From contig JASBNA010000004.1 in assembly GCA_038087015.1 (NCBI GenBank), positions 1,922,001-1,986,000 of the forward strand: DNA of 64,000 nucleotides. The letters run 5' to 3'. The position numbers and the translations under genes are program-made. This document shows, piece by piece, positions 34,001 through 51,616 of the stretch (positions are counted from its first letter, which is position 1; every line of letters begins with the position of its first letter). The notes under the pieces were generated by a model, which saw only the letters and a list, made by a program, of their open reading frames with translations, ran no database searches and was not told the origin of the DNA. The DNA is from Cerrena zonata. Lineage: Eukaryota > Basidiomycota > Agaricomycetes > Polyporales > Cerrenaceae.

Positions 34001-37000
34001 TCTAAATCCTGAACCATAAACCCTGACCTTTCCATCGTAGTGAATCACTTGTTGTCTGCAGACAATCTCCTCGTGTTATCCGCAGGCCATATTGAGTACC
34101 AAGGAGTTCCTGAAAACTACGAGTTGCCCTATGATCTTATGGGTAGTCCTAAGGAGGGTGAAAGCAAGAATAAAACGTCTAAAAACGCAACTACAGAACA
34201 CGTTGCTGAACAAGAGGTTGACGAGGCACCCATTCAGAAAAGTTCTCTTGGCTGGGTACCTTACTTGTTCTACGGCAAGATGGCGTCCTGGCCACAAGTG
34301 GCCCTATTTTTGGTACGTATTTGGTGTACTCTCGTCTATTCCGAGTAACTTAACATGTCTATAGGCTCTCATTGGACTCGTAACGGTATTGAGAGTGGGA
34401 CTTCAGGTATGGTCATGGCTCAAACATCCAAGCTTAACTCGCGCTAATACCTCACCAGTTCTACCTGCGTTCTTGGTCAAACAGTAATGGAACAAATATC
34501 GGTGCCTGGATTGGCGGCTTTGGCGCTATTACGGTAGCGCAACTAATAACCACGTAGGTATTCATCGTTCGTTCGAGGGATAGTAGACTGACCGGTGACT
34601 TTACAGGGCTCTATTGCTATGGCAGCTTGCCATCGTCGTCACAGGGTAAATACCCCATGTTCATCTTCATTCTAGTTCTTGTCACTAAGTCAAAGTTCTT
34701 AACAGCCATAGTGGTGGGAACGTTCATTCTGCAGAGGTCAATGGACTATTTGGAACGGAACCATCTTACTTCATGACAACACCTGTTGGTCGTATCATCA
34801 ATCGATTTTCGCAGGTATGAACAACAACGTACGAAAGACGAAAGCAAGTACTGATGTTCACACCGTAGGATATCTTCTTGATGGACTTCGGCTTTCCTAT
34901 TGCGTTGCTGAATGGTATAGCGAACTTCGCTGCCCTAAGTACGTACACTTCTTTCTACATTCCGAACTCCTAACCGAGCGTTCAACCCAACAGTTGGTCT
35001 GCTTATAACAATTGTCGTGCCGGTACGTAGTTATCAGATGCGATCAATACAACGAACTAACAGCGTTGTTCTTATAGAGCCCTTACTTGCTCTTGGTTTT
35101 CTTGCCTCTTGGAGCATTGTATTATCTCGTGCTCATCTTCTATGTCGTAAGCGCTGCTTGTCGTTTTCTGAACGTCTGGGATACTAAGTTATCGCCTTAT
35201 AGCGAACATCTAAACAACTGCAACACCTGGAAGCGGGCAGCAAGTCGCCCCTTTATACTATATTCTCCACCACCATGTCCGGGATTGAGTGCATTCGGTA
35301 GGTGTTGCTGGCTTTCCCTGTCCGCACTTACTCACATTAATCACAGTGCATTGAACGTTTCATCACACTTCCAAAATCAGAATGACAGATATCTGGATAG
35401 GAGTCAGGTAGGTGTTCTCGGAGACTTCCACCACAATAAACCATCTTATACTAATCTCAACAGAAACCTTTCTTCTTCCGGTATGGCGGTATCAGATTCC
35501 TGTAAGTGATATAGTTCGTCAGACCCTCTCATGAATGACTGATCTTGTTATCATCAGTCGAACCTTCCTCTCGATTGTTTCTTTCTTTGTCGCTGTCGCC
35601 CTTGCAGCCCTCGCTGTAGGACTTCGCCATAAAGTGGACCCTTCTTTGTGAGTTCTTTTGTATCCCGAAACCCCGATACCATCGTTGACATCTCTCTAGC
35701 CTTGGTTTAGCTCTCTCCAGCATGACTAACCTTTCGCAAGTGCTAACAGTTCTGCTTCTGGCAAGTTATTGATTTTTACATATAATACCTTCGCTGACAG
35801 TCCTCACAGAGTCTTGGTTTGATCGAGAATGGATCCGTCGCGGTCTCTCGTATTCATGAAATTGTGACACTTCCGGCTGAAAGTGACAAGGCAAAGTCAG
35901 CAGAAGTGCCCGCTGAGTGGCCAAGCCAAGGAGAAATCACTTTCGATAATGTGAAGCTTCGATACAAGTACGTGTGTTCTTGTGTATTCTTTTTGTCATG
36001 AACTAAACTAGGTGTTTGCAGAACGGAACTGCCCCATGCTATCCGTGGCGTATCCTTCCAAGTGAAGCCTGGAAGCAAGATTGGGATTTGTGGTCGGTCT
36101 GGGTAAGATCGCTAGCATTCTACTAAACTTCGTTGCTTTTTTCTAACATACTTCTTCAGCTCTGGAAAGAGCAGCATGGTCCTTGCTCTCTTACGAGGTC
36201 TCGACGATACTCTTATTTCTGGCCACATTGTGATCGATGGCGTGGACACTTGCTCAATTCCACTCAAGTCTTTACGACAAGCCTTAAGGTATATAATAAC
36301 ATACTCATTCATGCCCGGAACACAAACTAAGTGCGCTTTACATCCAGTTTGGTAGCACAAGATCCCTTCCTATGGCACGCCTCTATTCGTGAAAATCTTG
36401 ATCCTGAAGGCCTCGTAGAGGAAAAAGATATCTGGGCAGCCATCGAGCGAGTTGGTATGAAAGATGCCATCGCTTCGTTGTCGGACAAGTTGGACACTGT
36501 GCTTGAAGATGAAGGTTCCTTGTCAAAGGGACAGGTATGTATCCCTGAGAGACTCTGTGACTCTGTGACTGATCGAGGATGTTAGCGACAATTACTTTGC
36601 CTGGCTCGTGTGTTGCTGCGAAAACGCAAGATTGTCATTCTAGACGAGGCTAGTAGCAGGTGAGCATTTCATGTTGTTTTCTGTACCTCTGAAACTAATA
36701 CTGTATTGCAGTTTGGACTTTGAGACCGACGAGAAAATGCGAGAGGTGATTCGGTCTGAACTGGCCGGATCGACTGTGCTTGCCGTAGCACATCGGATCA
36801 GTGAGTGATCACAGCGCTATTCCTGCATTCCTTTTTCTCATTCCGATGTTTTGTAGCCACGATCATAGATTTCGACTTTATCATCGTTATGGAGGACGGT
36901 TTAGTTGCAGAAAGCGGAAGCCCGAACGACTTGCTGGCCATACCAAGAGGTCGTTTTGCTTCACTTGCCGCAAGCCAAGGCCTGTTTGGCAGAGCGGAGA

Positions 37001-37023
37001 ATGATATCACGGAACAACTGTGA
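31077..37023 (+). CDS. ABC transporter, subfamily C (MRP/multidrug-resistance type), tandem copy 1
   Basis: ATP-driven exporter, expected in the plasma or vacuolar membrane, of organic anions, conjugates or toxins. About 1,400 aa from roughly 31 short introns. The start MALCPQDASFGPASS is fixed by alignment with copy 2. An N-terminal TMD0 of about five membrane segments marks a long ABCC protein; TMD1-NBD1-TMD2-NBD2 follow. NBD1 has Walker A GPVASGKS (an Ala where most MRPs have Gly, split by an intron at about 33382), signature LSGGQKQR, and LLDDPLSALDAE with Asp in place of the catalytic Glu, as usual for ABCC NBD1. NBD2 has GRSGSGKSS, LSKGQRQL, VILDEASSSLD and H-loop AHR, so one site is canonical. 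The intron at 35761-35809 has a GC donor (GCAAGT). I found no break. The stop is at 37021-37023. Substrate unknown. Confidence 0.92.
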
Positions 37024-37855
37024 GAACCTAGTAATCCATGCTCCCCCCTTTGTGTATTTCCCCATATTCTCAGAGTATCATGTTAAACTTTCCTTGTCTA
37101 TCCTTCTATCGCGGCGTATAATTAACATAGAATAATACCTCGTGGAGTGTTTCGTAGACAGATGTCGGCGCATTGACGACCCTCTATGCTGAGGCATCAT
37201 GAGATTCATCAGGTAATGGAATGCCACGCCAGTCAGATATGTCGTTAAAATCTACTGCGGCATTTCTACTACTTCGCAGGGTCATCTGAATTAAGGATTG
37301 GCGAGCTCCAATGGAGCTAAGTTGGTACCGCTCACGATTCCGAGTCCAAAAAACCCTGGCATCTCATCATAACGTATGTACACGCCCCGAGAGCGGTCAT
37401 TAGAGCCTGAGCCTGAATAACAAACGCGATGTGTGACATGCATCTTATGCGTGCCTTGTACCCAAAGGAGACTCGGAGATCATGACCATACCATCTACAG
37501 CACGACGACTGGCAAACAACCAACTATCTTTTCCGAATTTACTAAACATCGGTGTTTGTGGCTGTGTCTTGGACTGGGACCTTGTTTGGCCCGGAACTGC
37601 CAAGAAAGGTGGCAATGGAAGATTCGTCTCGTCTCCTTATACATCCTTGGCAACTATTTTGGTTCTGTAGGCTGCCGATGGAACGTGAATTCGGCGGCAG
37701 TGTGCTTCGAAAATGAATACAACAGTGACTCACAAGCGTTTCCCCGGTTCCGGCAACCACCCCATAGTACTACTAGTACTTATATCCACCTACTCACATC
37801 TCGGAAACTCCAGACCCGGAAAGCTCATGGTGATAACCCCATCCTTTTAGCTGCA
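37024..37855. other. spacer between tandem ABC transporters, promoter of copy 2
   Basis: This 832-bp spacer holds no gene I can support; the ORF at 37433-37942 reads through the start of copy 2 in its first exon frame only near the end. A TATATCC element at about 37781-37787 lies about 70 nt before the ATG at 37856. Confidence 0.5.
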
Positions 37856-43909
<6,054 letters not shown>

Positions 43910-44372
43910 TTTCATTCCGCTGTCTTTTACCTGCAACACTACTCCATTCAATTATTTATTTATGTGGGACTTTGGATTTGTACCCCCCATGACCTGTTAG
44001 TAGGACCACTCACCACTCTGGTCACCACTCCTCCGACAATAATACGTATACCCATACACGTCTATAAACGTCAGCAGTAGTAAGATAGTCTGAAGGCGTA
44101 AGTCATTCTTTAGTACTTCCAGGAGGTCTGTACGTGTATCTACTATGCCACGTTATAGTCCACGTCAACTTGGCGAAGATTGAGAGAAACTTGAAGCAAA
44201 CTGTCTACAATTTTCAACGGGCCGCTTATCCGCCTATCGCATTCGAATTCAATGTCATCTTCATGAGTCGTTTTTAACCAGCGGCCAGCTTGGACTGCTG
44301 TCCAACAGCCGCAGACTACCCTGAGGGCTTGGTTCCCCCAACCACCACGCACAAAACCTGCCACCGGACGTA
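43910..44372. other. spacer between ABC transporter and BTB gene
   Basis: 463 bp holding the transporter 3' end and the upstream region of the BTB gene. No further gene is visible. Confidence 0.5.
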
Positions 44373-45591
44373 ATGGAGGACGCGGAGTGGTTACAATTCC
44401 TCGCAGACATTGAAACTCCGCCAGAGGAGGGACGTCATGATCTAGAACCTGGACCGCAAGCGATATCGGAAAAAGCCTGGTTAAGCGCAATTTCAGAAAC
44501 GGTACCCTTCCTCCTCACACCACCTGCAAGTCGTATTTTGGTTTATCTACTGTTTCGAGAATGTTCTGACCTATGACGTATGTAGGACTCGAATGTGAAT
44601 ACCCCTGTTGAAGAGCGTGAGGAAAACACGATCGTCTCCGTCTCGACTGCTTTCCTCCCGGATACTGTACACACCTTCGTATCAGGGTCACCCGATTTAA
44701 TCATCGTATCGTCTGACCATGTTCATTTCTACGTGCACAAACATCAAGTGTTGGGTGCCTCTGAGAATGGATTCAATTTCCTTCTCGGACCCATTTCCAT
44801 TCGACAGGTACCATGTACCGGGACCATAATCACATTACCTGAAACTTCCACCGTGATCAATGTTATCCTACACATAATATACAATGTCTCGTGCACGCAT
44901 TACTCTCCCTCGGCAGGTACTATGGTCCAAGCTGTCGACACGTTCCCCAAATACGGAATTCCCATATCCAAATACGCCGCTCCTTCGACCCCTTTATTCT
45001 CACACATACTATCGTTGGCACCCTATTCATCTATCGAGATGTACACCCTAGCTGCTTCACATGACCTAGAGGAGCTTGCCATCCCCATTTCCTCTCATCT
45101 GCTTGGGTACCCCCTCCCCGAGATTTCCGACGATATCGCAGCCAAGATGGGGTCTATTTACCTAAAGCGGTTGATTACATTGCATTTGAATCGGCTGGAG
45201 TCCCTCAAAGAGCTGCTCTTGAGTCCGCCTCCGCCTCATGTGCTGTCCCCGACATCGAGATGTAGCAGCACCGAACAGCAGAGGGTGACAAGAGCTTGGG
45301 CACTTGCTGCAGCCAACCTCGCTTGGGACGCTCGACCTGGTAATACATAATTGTTTCCATAATTATTCCAAAAGACTATGGCTCATCATCGTGATTTGAC
45401 GATCTAGATTTATCAACAAGTGCGATGATCTCTAAGCTCTCTGCTTTAGGCGAGAGCCTGACTTGTACTTTGTGTCGTGATACTCTTCACGAACGTATCA
45501 AGGAACTTTGCATTCAGTGGTCTGCTGTCAAGGTCAGTCCATCAATTTTGGATCGTCTTAAGCTAATTCTGCTTTATAGACAACCATATAG
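44373..45591 (+). CDS. BTB/POZ-domain protein, paralogue A
   Basis: Predicted 339 aa, exons 44373-44501, 44586-45339, 45408-45532, 45580-45591. The BTB fold begins at about residue 75 with SPDLIIVSSDHVHFYVHKHQV, the typical entry strand and helix (D-hydrophobic-S-x-D-x-x-x-F-x-V-H-K), followed by TVINVILHIIYNVSC and the helix-rich extension TLAASHDLEELAIPISSHLL. The tail has a CxxC pair in LTCTLCRDTLHERIKELCIQW, possibly metal-binding. The last exon is only 12 nt (TTI-stop). In animals BTB proteins act as dimerisation modules or Cullin-3 adaptors. The many Agaricomycete BTB proteins of this size are uncharacterised. Paralogue B lies 6 kb away on the opposite strand with the same exon layout. 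Confidence 0.85.
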
Positions 45592-46607
45592 GATGGCATA
45601 CACGCCGCTCTCTCCCATTTCCCGCGCATAGTACACACAATCATTCACCGAAACTCACTTGCTCGATCTCATCCATACACGGTTTCTGCTCTACCTTTTC
45701 TCTGACCAACACATACTCGGGACATCTAGCATACACGGACAAGATCGTCCTCTCACTATATTCAATCATCTATCGAACGTATAAACGCCGACCACTATTC
45801 ACTCCTGCCTCCAAGGGCATATACACGGACGCCCTGAATTCAACAAGAACGATACCCACATTGTATTTCTACACATCCTTTCTACACACCCCAATTCACG
45901 ACACTCACCATACGCAAACACACACGAATTATGCCTGGACACACGAAAACATCACCACCACTCATCACGGAATTTCCTACTGTATTACTACGCACCAGTC
46001 TGGGGTCCGAAAGATTCTGATCTGTATTATTACCACGATGATGTAACTGACAGTTGAATACCCCTAGACCGTCGGGATCTTGAACTGACATACACGAAAT
46101 GGATCGAGGAAGCTACATACGTATACGATGGTGAGTACATTCAGGCTCTTACGGTGTTACCAGACGCTTTCTCATGTCCATGTTGCATTCTCACAATTGT
46201 AAACCAAAGCTCGATCTGCTCTTTACTTGTAGAGATATTTGACGAGCTATGAATGTACTCACACTGCATTGCAATACACGTAGCCTTTCGATCGCACAAA
46301 TAACTGACCGTAAAGCTGACAGCCTTCTCGAGATCTCATAAACCCCGATTGACTTCCCTAGATGTCAGAGAGAGAGAAGATCATGTCATAACGATCATAT
46401 GGGTAAAAAAACATGGGCGAGGGACGGAAGAGCAAATGCAGGATAATGTAGTAAGAGACAAAAAGCAATGACCGAGTTGTACAAACAGCTTGATCCCCCA
46501 TATGGCCATAATTTCGTGCCTTCTTCTCTTTCTCTCTCCCGAAGCCAAAAAAAGTGTCTTGAGAGCCTGAGAGAAAGGGTAATGGTGCAAGTGTGAAATG
46601 ACACTTT
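45592..46607. other. spacer, CA/CT-rich, convergent 3' ends
   Basis: About 1 kb between the BTB gene (+) and RPS5 (-). It is rich in CA/CT runs (about 45850-45970). Nothing coding is convincing. A C/D-snoRNA-like pair near 46030-46090 was considered and rejected. Confidence 0.5.
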
Positions 46608-47512
46608 TTACCGGTTGGACTTGGCGACACGCTCGAGCTCGTCCTTTTTCTATTGGGGTGTAAATAGACATGAGTTTCACGCAGATAGGGCGAAATACGG
46701 GAAGGAATGCATACCTTGATAGCGTACGAGTTAGATGAACCCTTGGCGGCGTTGATGAGCTCATCGGCCAAGCACTCAGCAATGGACTTGACGTTTCGGA
46801 ACGCAGACTCGCGAGTCTGAAAGATAAAATAACACAAATTAGCACAAATTTACAAGACCTCCAATTCCAACCCGCAAGCAAAACTTACACCGGTGGTCAA
46901 GAGAGAGATAGCCTGGTTGACTCGTCGGAGGGGGGAGACATCGACGGCTTGACGACGGACGGTACCCTGCGAACCGATACGGGTGGAATCTTCACGGGGA
47001 CCAGTGTTGACGATAGCATCGACCAAAACTTGGATGGGGTTTTGGTCCGAGAGGAGGTGGATGATCTCGAAAGCGTGTGCAACAATTCGGACAGCCAAGA
47101 GCTTCTTTCCGTTGTTGCGGCCCTTCATCATCATGCTATAATTTTACGGATTGGGACATGAATACGCAGTCCGGTGGATCTGGTATTTCGGAGAGCGAAA
47201 AACGCACCTGTCGACCAAACGTTCGACAATGGGCATCTGAGCCTTCTTGAACTGCTTCTTGGCGTAACGGCCGGCAGTGTGGGGAAGGTAGACGGCATGG
47301 CGGACTTGGATGTAATCGGTCAAGGAGATATCCTTAACCTCAACACTAATTGGGAGTAGAAGCAAAGTAACGGCCTATGTGAGTACACAGGATGCTCTAT
47401 AAGCGAGCGAAAAAGCAGCGAGGACGCACTCTTGAGTATCCCACTTTCCGAAAAGCTTGACTTCCTGGCCAAGGTTGGAGACATCCCTGGGGAGAGTTTG
47501 GATCGCGGCCAT
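46608..47512 (-). CDS. RPS5: 40S ribosomal protein uS7 (RPS5)
   Basis: Component of the head of the small ribosomal subunit near the mRNA exit and E site. Predicted 203 aa, the normal length, in five exons: 47430-47512, 47208-47345, 46889-47135, 46715-46816, 46608-46649; all phases close. Diagnostic motifs are intact: [114 protein letters not shown] and the C-terminus [14 protein letters not shown]. It is expected to be highly and constitutively expressed. It shares a 775-bp divergent spacer with the coiled-coil gene at 48288. Identification is essentially certain. Confidence 0.98.
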
Positions 47513-48287
47513 TTTGAGGATAGGGCTTGAGGGTGGCTTAGGGACCGCGGGGAGACCTAGAGTGGTATTTTGAGGATGAGGAGAACGTTGCCGACGATGT
47601 GCTCGAGTTGTGCTCACCTTCTGGCTGCCTTGTTTGGCTCTGTTGTTGCTCACCCGCCACCCTCAAACAAGGTTCGCGCTCTTCCGGCAATCCCCGTACT
47701 AGCTGTATAGTTTCTCTGCAGTGTCCCAATCAGGCAAGCCCTGTCGTTGCTTGTGTCTCTCCTTCACGGTGTGTCACAATGTTATGATATGTCGCATCCT
47801 CTTCCTTCTTTGCTGACATAATGCACTTTGTGTCGATTTTCAGACCAACGTCACTTTGCACGTTCACAACTCGGAGCATAGAACCTGGAGTATGACTTGC
47901 CATAACATTGATTTGATGAAAGAAGCCTCTCGAATTCGATCTTGCTTGCTGATGGAGTAGCTTGCTTCCTTAAGTTGTTCTTTCACGCTGACAATCATAC
48001 TATGTCGTCCGTGAAACTTCGACGGTGACTCAAGTTGAATCTTTATCTGTGTAAATCTCAAAGTGGTTTGTTCGTTGTTTCTATGTTCTCTATTCAAGAT
48101 ATCCACTTGTTCGATGCACCCCTTTGGGTATCACAAACAAGACTTGTGATTAAGCGCTGCGACAGACTTCGAACCTTCTCTTGACATCTCTCAGACTTCA
48201 GACGTCCTGATACGCCTCCGCCCCTTTATAAGCCATGTTTAGCTACGATCTGCACCATCCCTGTCCCCCCACCTGCACCATACAACG
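47513..48287. promoter_or_regulatory. divergent promoter region between RPS5 and coiled-coil gene
   Basis: 775 bp, transcribed outward in both directions. TTTATAAG at 48225-48232 is a TATA candidate about 60 nt before the plus-strand ATG at 48288. For RPS5 no strong TATA is seen; pyrimidine-rich leaders are visible on its sense strand. Confidence 0.5.
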
Positions 48288-50362
48288 ATGTCTGAACAAC
48301 TCGATGCTCGTATCCCCTGTGTGGTCTGTGTTGAGCCAGGAAAAACGGACAAGAACGTCCTTCAGAGACTCTCACTAAGTGGTACTATGTTAGTTTCTAC
48401 GTGTTTCGATCTTCCATTCCACTAATGCTCAATTCATGTTTTAGCCGTAGCGTCTACTCTTGGGAGCTCAATCAGGGCCTCACAAATTTCTTCGTCGAGT
48501 TCGACGATCCTGCATCAGCCAACAGTGCCCTACGTTGTGAAGTTCCCGCTACGAAACTTTACATGCTCTCCGACCGACACGACCTAATCAGTCGTTTTAC
48601 ATCGATTGCTTGCCAAGCATCTCCATCACACGACGTAAAGTCAGAACACTATGATAACAACATCCCTACCCTCTCATCGGAAAATAGGCCCAGGAAGCGT
48701 TTAAACCCTGTCGCGCGTGCCTACTCTGGTAAATTGTCACTGTATGCACCCATTCTCTTCACGATTAGACTAACAGATTCTACTCATAGGTCGTAAACGT
48801 ACTCGGGATGATCGCGCGAACTCACAGAAAAACTCCCAGGGGAAAAAACGACGCGATGTCAGCCCCTACCCTTCCCCATCGGGCACATATACTCGGAGCC
48901 CACGTAAGAAAAGGAGTTTACCTGGGTATATGCGTGATACCGAGAAAGAAAACGGACAAGGGATGGTCCCTGCCCTAATCCCTTCCTCTTCCGGCACCTC
49001 CGTGACAGAATCTATCGTCTTTACCGAGTCTGACGCTCTTCAAAATTTTGCCAACCCGCTGTTAGATTTTGACCCTTTCATCGTCAATCCTGGCGGCGAC
49101 GCCTTCAATTTGAGCAACCCTGCATTCGCATCCGATTCATCATGTTTCCCACAATTTCATTCATTTCCCTTCTCTATTCCGCAACCAGAGTCTATACCAT
49201 TCTCCCTTCCATCATTGCCGTTTCCCTCTTTCGCCTCACTACCAACACCATCCCCTTCCACTCCGGCTACCGCACTTTCCCCAGCTACCCTGATTGCACC
49301 TGATGGGAGCGCTTTCACTTGTGCCCTCGATTCATTGCCCGAAGACCCTCGGGGTATGATCGATATTCTGAAACAATCGGCCGCCAGTCCCACCGAGAGA
49401 GACAAATGGATGATTATTGCCGGACATTACCGAGGTCAGGGGAATGTTGAGGCTGCCCTGGCGGTGGTGACGACGATGGTGGAAGGTATGTCAATTTATT
49501 CCTCGTTTTAACCTAGGTCGATACTGAATTTCGAACGATAGTGATGACATCACCGGTTGTTGGTCTTCCGGAGAATGAACTGAAACCCGCGTATCTCATG
49601 CTTTCGAGTTGTCATACTGACCTAGCAAAGCGAGCCCGATCCTCAGGAATGGGAGGACAGGTTCGGGAAGATCATCATCGCAAAGCTCAGGAATATCTCC
49701 AAAAAGTGTATGGCAAGAATACGCCCGCTGACGCACCCCCTTCCCTCGCGGCTCCGCAGCCTGGCCGAGTCGTCAACGCCCTCAACCTGCATACTAGTCC
49801 GGTCGCATCGGAGAACACAGGATCTGCATCAGTTACTACAGGGATCAGTGGCAAAGGTCCCAATGCTTTAGAACGGGAGCTTCAGTCTCTCCGTGATCGA
49901 CATCAATATGTGAACAAACAATACACCGAGGTGAAGACAGCTAAACGAAAAGCGGAAGATGATCTCGATAAAGAATATCGCCTCCGGCGCAAAGTGGAAA
50001 GGGAGCTTTCCGCTCTCAAACAGGAACTCGAATCGGCTCAGCGTTCGGAGCGGTTTTCGCTCGAACAATCTCGAAGGGAGGTTGAGCTTAGACGGAAGGC
50101 TGAACAGCGTACTGAGGACATGAAGGATGAGCTGGCGAAGGTGAAGGATAGGTTAGAGGTTGCTGAGAAGGGGACGACTGACAAAGATAAGCGGGCTAAG
50201 GAGTGTTTTGGAAGGATAGGCATGATGTTCTTGAAGGCTTCGAAAGGTGATATGAGTGGACTGGAAGGATCGGTTATCAGTCATACTAGTAGTCGACGGT
50301 CGTCGAGTCGCGGTTTGGAGGGGTTCAAGAGGGAGCAACGTACTAGTAGTGTAGACGTGTAA
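48288..50362 (+). CDS. conserved Agaricomycete coiled-coil protein, probable nuclear, function unknown
   Basis: Predicted 633 aa in four exons: 48288-48388, 48445-48728, 48790-49485, 49542-50362. The N-terminus (IPCVVCVEPGKTDKNVLQRL, then LTNFFVEFDDPASANSALRC) has a strand-helix pattern somewhat like an RNA-recognition fold, but no RNP motif is seen. Basic patches (GRKRTRDD, SPRKKRSL) suggest nuclear import. The middle is S/P/F-rich and disordered. A helical TPR-like stretch follows: RGMIDILKQSAASPTERDKW, HYRGQGNVEAALAVVTTMVE, ENELKPAYLMLSSCHTDLAK. The C-terminal third is a long charged coiled coil of about 110 aa starting near LERELQSLRDRHQYVNKQY, then a Ser-rich tail with SSRRSSSRG. The first intron is fixed by joining LSGTI to RSVYSWELN. 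I do not recognise a function. It is divergent from RPS5. Confidence 0.8.
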
Positions 50363-50514
50363 TCGAGATTTGTTTGCAAAAGGCTTTGCATATACTGCAG
50401 GATAGATACTTAATATTAATAATCTCAAAGTATCTGAGGACTGCATGTTTTAGGCCTGTTCGTCGTTTACACACCAAAAAGATCTAGGCATATAGACACG
50501 AAACAAGACACAGT

Positions 50515-50587
50515 GGACATGTCCGGGATTGAACCGGACCCCTCTCGCATGCTAAGCGAGCGTGATAACCAACTACACCACATGCCC
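50515..50587 (-). tRNA. tRNA-Ala (anticodon AGC)
   Basis: A 73-nt cloverleaf identical in sequence to the copy at 8739-8811. Acceptor GGGCATG/CATGTCC, anticodon loop TTAGCAT, T loop TTCAATC; the complement of T50514 is the discriminator A. Confidence 0.96.
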
Positions 50588-50727
50588 ATGTCTACCTTGG
50601 ATCCCTATCAACTGAGGCGCTCAGTGGCGTTTGATCAATTTTCTGGAATAAATACTTGAAAGTTGAGAGCCTTGCGACAATTTATGTTCATATCTCTTGT
50701 ATCGCTACGAGGTATGGAGGGAATGGT

Positions 50728-50831
50728 GATGTTAACATAAGTATTTTTTTCTTGGTAGTGCGTGTCCATAGGACTGAGACGCCGACAGCTATACTCTCAT
50801 AACTCCGGGCCTCCGATGTTAACATAAGTAT
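50728..50831. repeat. 17-bp direct repeat between two tRNA genes
   Basis: GATGTTAACATAAGTAT occurs at 50728-50744 and exactly again at 50815-50831, 87 bp apart start to start. The core TGTTAACA is palindromic and resembles the TGTTA...TAACA termini of LTR elements, and the position upstream of tRNA genes would suit such insertions. Only these short sequences support the idea. Confidence 0.55.
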
Positions 50832-50921
50832 AATGATAAGAGTAAAACTGAAAATATTGACCGTACTTCAATAACTTCAAACACAGAGAGTAGTTACCAA
50901 AAGATATGGCACTATATGGAT

Positions 50922-50995
50922 GGCCAACGCCAGGATCGAACTGACGACCTTCGCGTTATTAGCACGACGCTCTAAACCAACTGAGCTAGTCGGCC
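50922..50995 (-). tRNA. tRNA-Ile (anticodon AAT)
   Basis: A 74-nt cloverleaf. The acceptor stem GGCCGAC pairs with GTTGGCC. The D arm is GCTCAGTTGGTTTAGAGC. The anticodon stem TCGTG/CGCGA carries loop CTAATAA with anticodon AAT. The T arm is GTCAG-TTCGATC-CTGGC. No intron. Confidence 0.95.
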
Positions 50996-51616
50996 ATGTC
51001 GACATTCAAATGATTGTGTGCTTGGAAAACTTTTGTGCGACGAAGGAGGATTAGCCGGTTTTGCTTGCATCCAAATATGGTAGTGTCATATCCATTCTGG
51101 GACATCCGTTAGACAATTAGGGATAAAGTGCGTCCGGGAAGTTCAGGCAGTCCGAATAGGAATCACTCGGGATATGTTTGCGTCGATGCGGGTGAAAGTT
51201 GGGAAGGCTGTATTCTGGTACAACATTCCTCCGTCAATATATACCGTGTGGTCTACTAAAGGCAATTATTGTATCCCAGCCCTTAGTTCTTCAACAGGGG
51301 CGACTTGATTTGAATACTAATTCGCACCCTGGAGCCAATGAATTGAACCTAGTGACATTGCAGAGTCGGTCTAAACAAACGAGATACAGCGAATCAATAT
51401 GCCGCTGTGGTAAATTGTGAAACATAAGATAATAGCTACGTGTATTGCTATTGATGTGTACTATAAGTAATGCGTGTATGAATACAGTAGTACTAGTAGG
51501 GCTACAAAATGGCCCGTCGTGTATGATATTGTCCTCTCAGTGTTCATGAAGTAATATGATGTCGTAAATATTGTATCGTATATCTATACTGGCAACTTTA
51601 ACTCCCGCGATAAGAT
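50996..51616. other. spacer between tRNA-Ile and BTB paralogue B
   Basis: About 620 bp, AT-rich, with the 3' end of the BTB gene. Nothing else is recognised. Confidence 0.5.

Noticed and set aside
46030..46090. C/D-box snoRNA-like pattern (GATGATGT ... CTGA)
   Set aside because: The C box is imperfect and no terminal stem forms around the C and D boxes.
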